From Desulfovibrionaceae bacterium UBA6814 (lineage in GTDB: Bacteria > Desulfobacterota > Desulfovibrionia > Desulfovibrionales > Desulfovibrionaceae), in the NCBI GenBank assembly GCA_002452635.1, contig DKEU01000271.1, positions 1-23,706 of the forward strand: a stretch of 23,706 bases of DNA. Direction: 5' to 3'. Numbering within the stretch: the first letter of the stretch is position 1; every line of letters starts with the position of its first letter. Made by a program: the position numbers and the translations under genes. Positions 22,429-23,706 of this stretch are shown one piece after another. Under the pieces are notes generated by a model. That model was given only the letters and a program-made list of their open reading frames with translations, ran no database searches and was not told the DNA's origin.

Positions 22429-23706
22429 GGCGGGCCAGCGAACTCCCGGCGGCCATCCAGTGGCACGAGGGCATGCTGCTGGCCCCGCCGCACTTCCAGC
22501 AGTTCGCCACCCGCATCGAGGAACTGGCCCACTACCACTATCTTTCCATCTCCCCCTACCATTTCGGCATCCGCACCCTGCGCATCGACGAGACCCTGCT
22601 CCTGGCCGGCATCTTCCGGGTGCTGGAGCTGGAGGCCGTGCTGCCCGACGGGCTGGTGGTGAGCCACCGCCAGGGCGAGGCCGAACTGGAGATCGCCCTG
22701 GAGCCCCTGGCCGAGCAGCTCTCGGGCAGCGAGATCCTGGTCCGCCTGGCCGTGCCGGTGCGCAAGCTGGGCGCGGCCCAGGTCAAGGGCGACCTGGCCC
22801 GCTACAGCGGCGTGCCCGGCGAGCCGGTGGCGGACGAGAACACCGGCGAGGGCGAGGTGGACATCCCCCGCCTGGCCCCGCGGCTCTCCCTCATCGCGGC
22901 CAACGACCCGCCCCAGAAGTACGTGACCCTGCCCCTGGCCGGGGTCACCTACGTGAACGAGGCCTTCAAGACCACGGACTACATCCCCCCGGCCCTGGAG
23001 ACCCCCAAGGGCTCCCCGCTGTTCGCCCTCTGCGCCTCGGTGGCCGAGCGCTGCCGGGAGAAGGCCCTGTTCCTGGCCGGCAAGGTGGACTCGGGCGCGG
23101 CCCTGTCCGGCCCCATGGTGCTGGAGACCCGCATGCAGGTGGCCTCCCTGGCCGCGGGCCTGCCCCCTCTGGAAGCCTTGCTGGCCACGGGCAAGGCCCA
23201 TCCCTTTCCGCTCTACCTGGCCCTGTGCGGCCTGGCCGGGCACCTGGCCGGGCTGTCCGCGGGCCTGGTGCCCCCGGCCTTCGACCCCTACGACCACGAG
23301 GACCTGCGCGGGGCCTTCGCCGCGCTCAAGGACTTCGCCTTCCGGGCCATCGACGAGGGCGTCATCGAGGCCTACACCCCAGTCACCTTCGACGTGGAGA
23401 ACGGGGTGTTCAGCCTGGTGCTGCGCGAGGAGTGGCTGGGCGCGCGCCTGGCCGTGGGCGTCAAGGTGCGGCGCGGGGTGCACGAGCGCGACACCGCGGC
23501 CTGGATGGAGGAGGCGGTCATCGGGTCGGAGCCGGCCATGGCCTCGCTCCTGGACCGCCGGGTGCTGGGCGCGCCGCGCAAGCGGGTGGAGGCCGAGCGG
23601 GACATCGTGCCCCCGCGCGGGGTGCTGCTCTACGTGGTGGAGCCGGACCCGCAGCACGTGCAGCCCGGCGAGCGGCTCATGATCCAGAACACCGTGGACG
23701 CGGCCG
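22425..23706 (+). CDS. tssK: Type VI secretion baseplate protein, C-terminus beyond window
   Basis: TssK links the type VI baseplate to the TssJLM membrane complex. The visible ~427 residues run off the right edge. The N-terminus contains the family hallmark IQWHEGMLLAPPHFQQ (about 11-26), followed by HYHYLSISPYHFGIRTLRIDE, the GLPPLEALLATGKAHPFPLYLALCGLAG segment, and YTPVTFDVENGVFSLVL. The start is uncertain. The GTG at 22425 overlaps the small ORF's stop and has GGGGGCGG upstream, while an in-frame ATG at 22413 adds four residues but has no ribosome binding site. The rest of the cluster (tssL, tssM, tssB and so on) would be expected to the right. Confidence 0.92.
   Translation, partial: MRRASELPAAIQWHEGMLLAPPHFQQFATRIEELAHYHYLSISPYHFGIRTLRIDETLLLAGIFRVLELEAVLPDGLVVSHRQGEAELEIALEPLAEQLSGSEILVRLAVPVRKLGAAQVKGDLARYSGVPGEPVADENTGEGEVDIPRLAPRLSLIAANDPPQKYVTLPLAGVTYVNEAFKTTDYIPPALETPKGSPLFALCASVAERCREKALFLAGKVDSGAALSGPMVLETRMQVASLAAGLPPLEALLATGKAHPFPLYLALCGLAGHLAGLSAGLVPPAFDPYDHEDLRGAFAALKDFAFRAIDEGVIEAYTPVTFDVENGVFSLVLREEWLGARLAVGVKVRRGVHERDTAAWMEEAVIGSEPAMASLLDRRVLGAPRKRVEAERDIVPPRGVLLYVVEPDPQHVQPGERLMIQNTVDAA

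Noticed and set aside
22461..22478. TGGCACG followed by TGCT, resembling a sigma-54 promoter
   Set aside because: It encodes the conserved WHEGML of TssK and the -12 element is one base out of place.

Overview
The window is very GC-rich, uses codons ending in G or C, and is densely packed with genes. Gene content and order suggest a Desulfovibrio-like sulfate reducer (Desulfovibrionales, formerly Deltaproteobacteria). The clues are an indolepyruvate oxidoreductase operon with a NifA-like regulator next to proA-nadD, HsdR_N-like and TPR proteins, and an EAL-HDOD protein. This placement is inference from recognised families; no database search was possible.

Layout. (1) 1-4428, minus strand: a tight four-gene operon, TPR membrane protein > iorA > iorB > NifA-like sigma-54 activator (its C-terminus is cut by the window edge). 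(2) 4667-7564, plus strand: proA, nadD and an AbrB/MazE-like antitoxin plus Doc toxin pair. A diverged copy of the last 24 codons of proA lies just before nadD, and a copy of the last ~31 codons of nadD lies just after doc. The toxin-antitoxin module is thus bracketed by two nadD 3' ends. (3) 7591-8849: a histidine-rich metal-transporter-like membrane protein and a MarR regulator behind a probable MarR operator, with a hairpin that covers the transporter's ribosome binding site. (4) 8858-13109, minus strand: an unrecognised 1002-residue protein with PHP-phosphoesterase-like motifs and a membrane domain, then a cysteine desulfurase. (5) 13294-16752, plus strand: a TPR protein, an HsdR_N-like protein between two ~120-base hairpin repeats whose stems covary, a small 81-residue protein, an M24 peptidase, and tRNA-Lys(CTT) with its terminator. 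(6) 16846-19730: a divergent pair made of a glycoside-hydrolase-like lipoprotein and a secreted CBM9-like protein. (7) 20081-21352: an EAL-like/HDOD signalling protein behind a clear promoter and leader. (8) 21353-23706: a structured, relatively AT-rich regulatory region, then the start of a type VI secretion cluster (tssJ, a 22-codon ORF, and tssK running off the right edge).

The most unusual signals are the duplicated gene tails around nadD and the toxin-antitoxin module, the covarying palindromic repeats, and the PHP-like/membrane protein. No transposase, integrase, rRNA or CRISPR array was seen.
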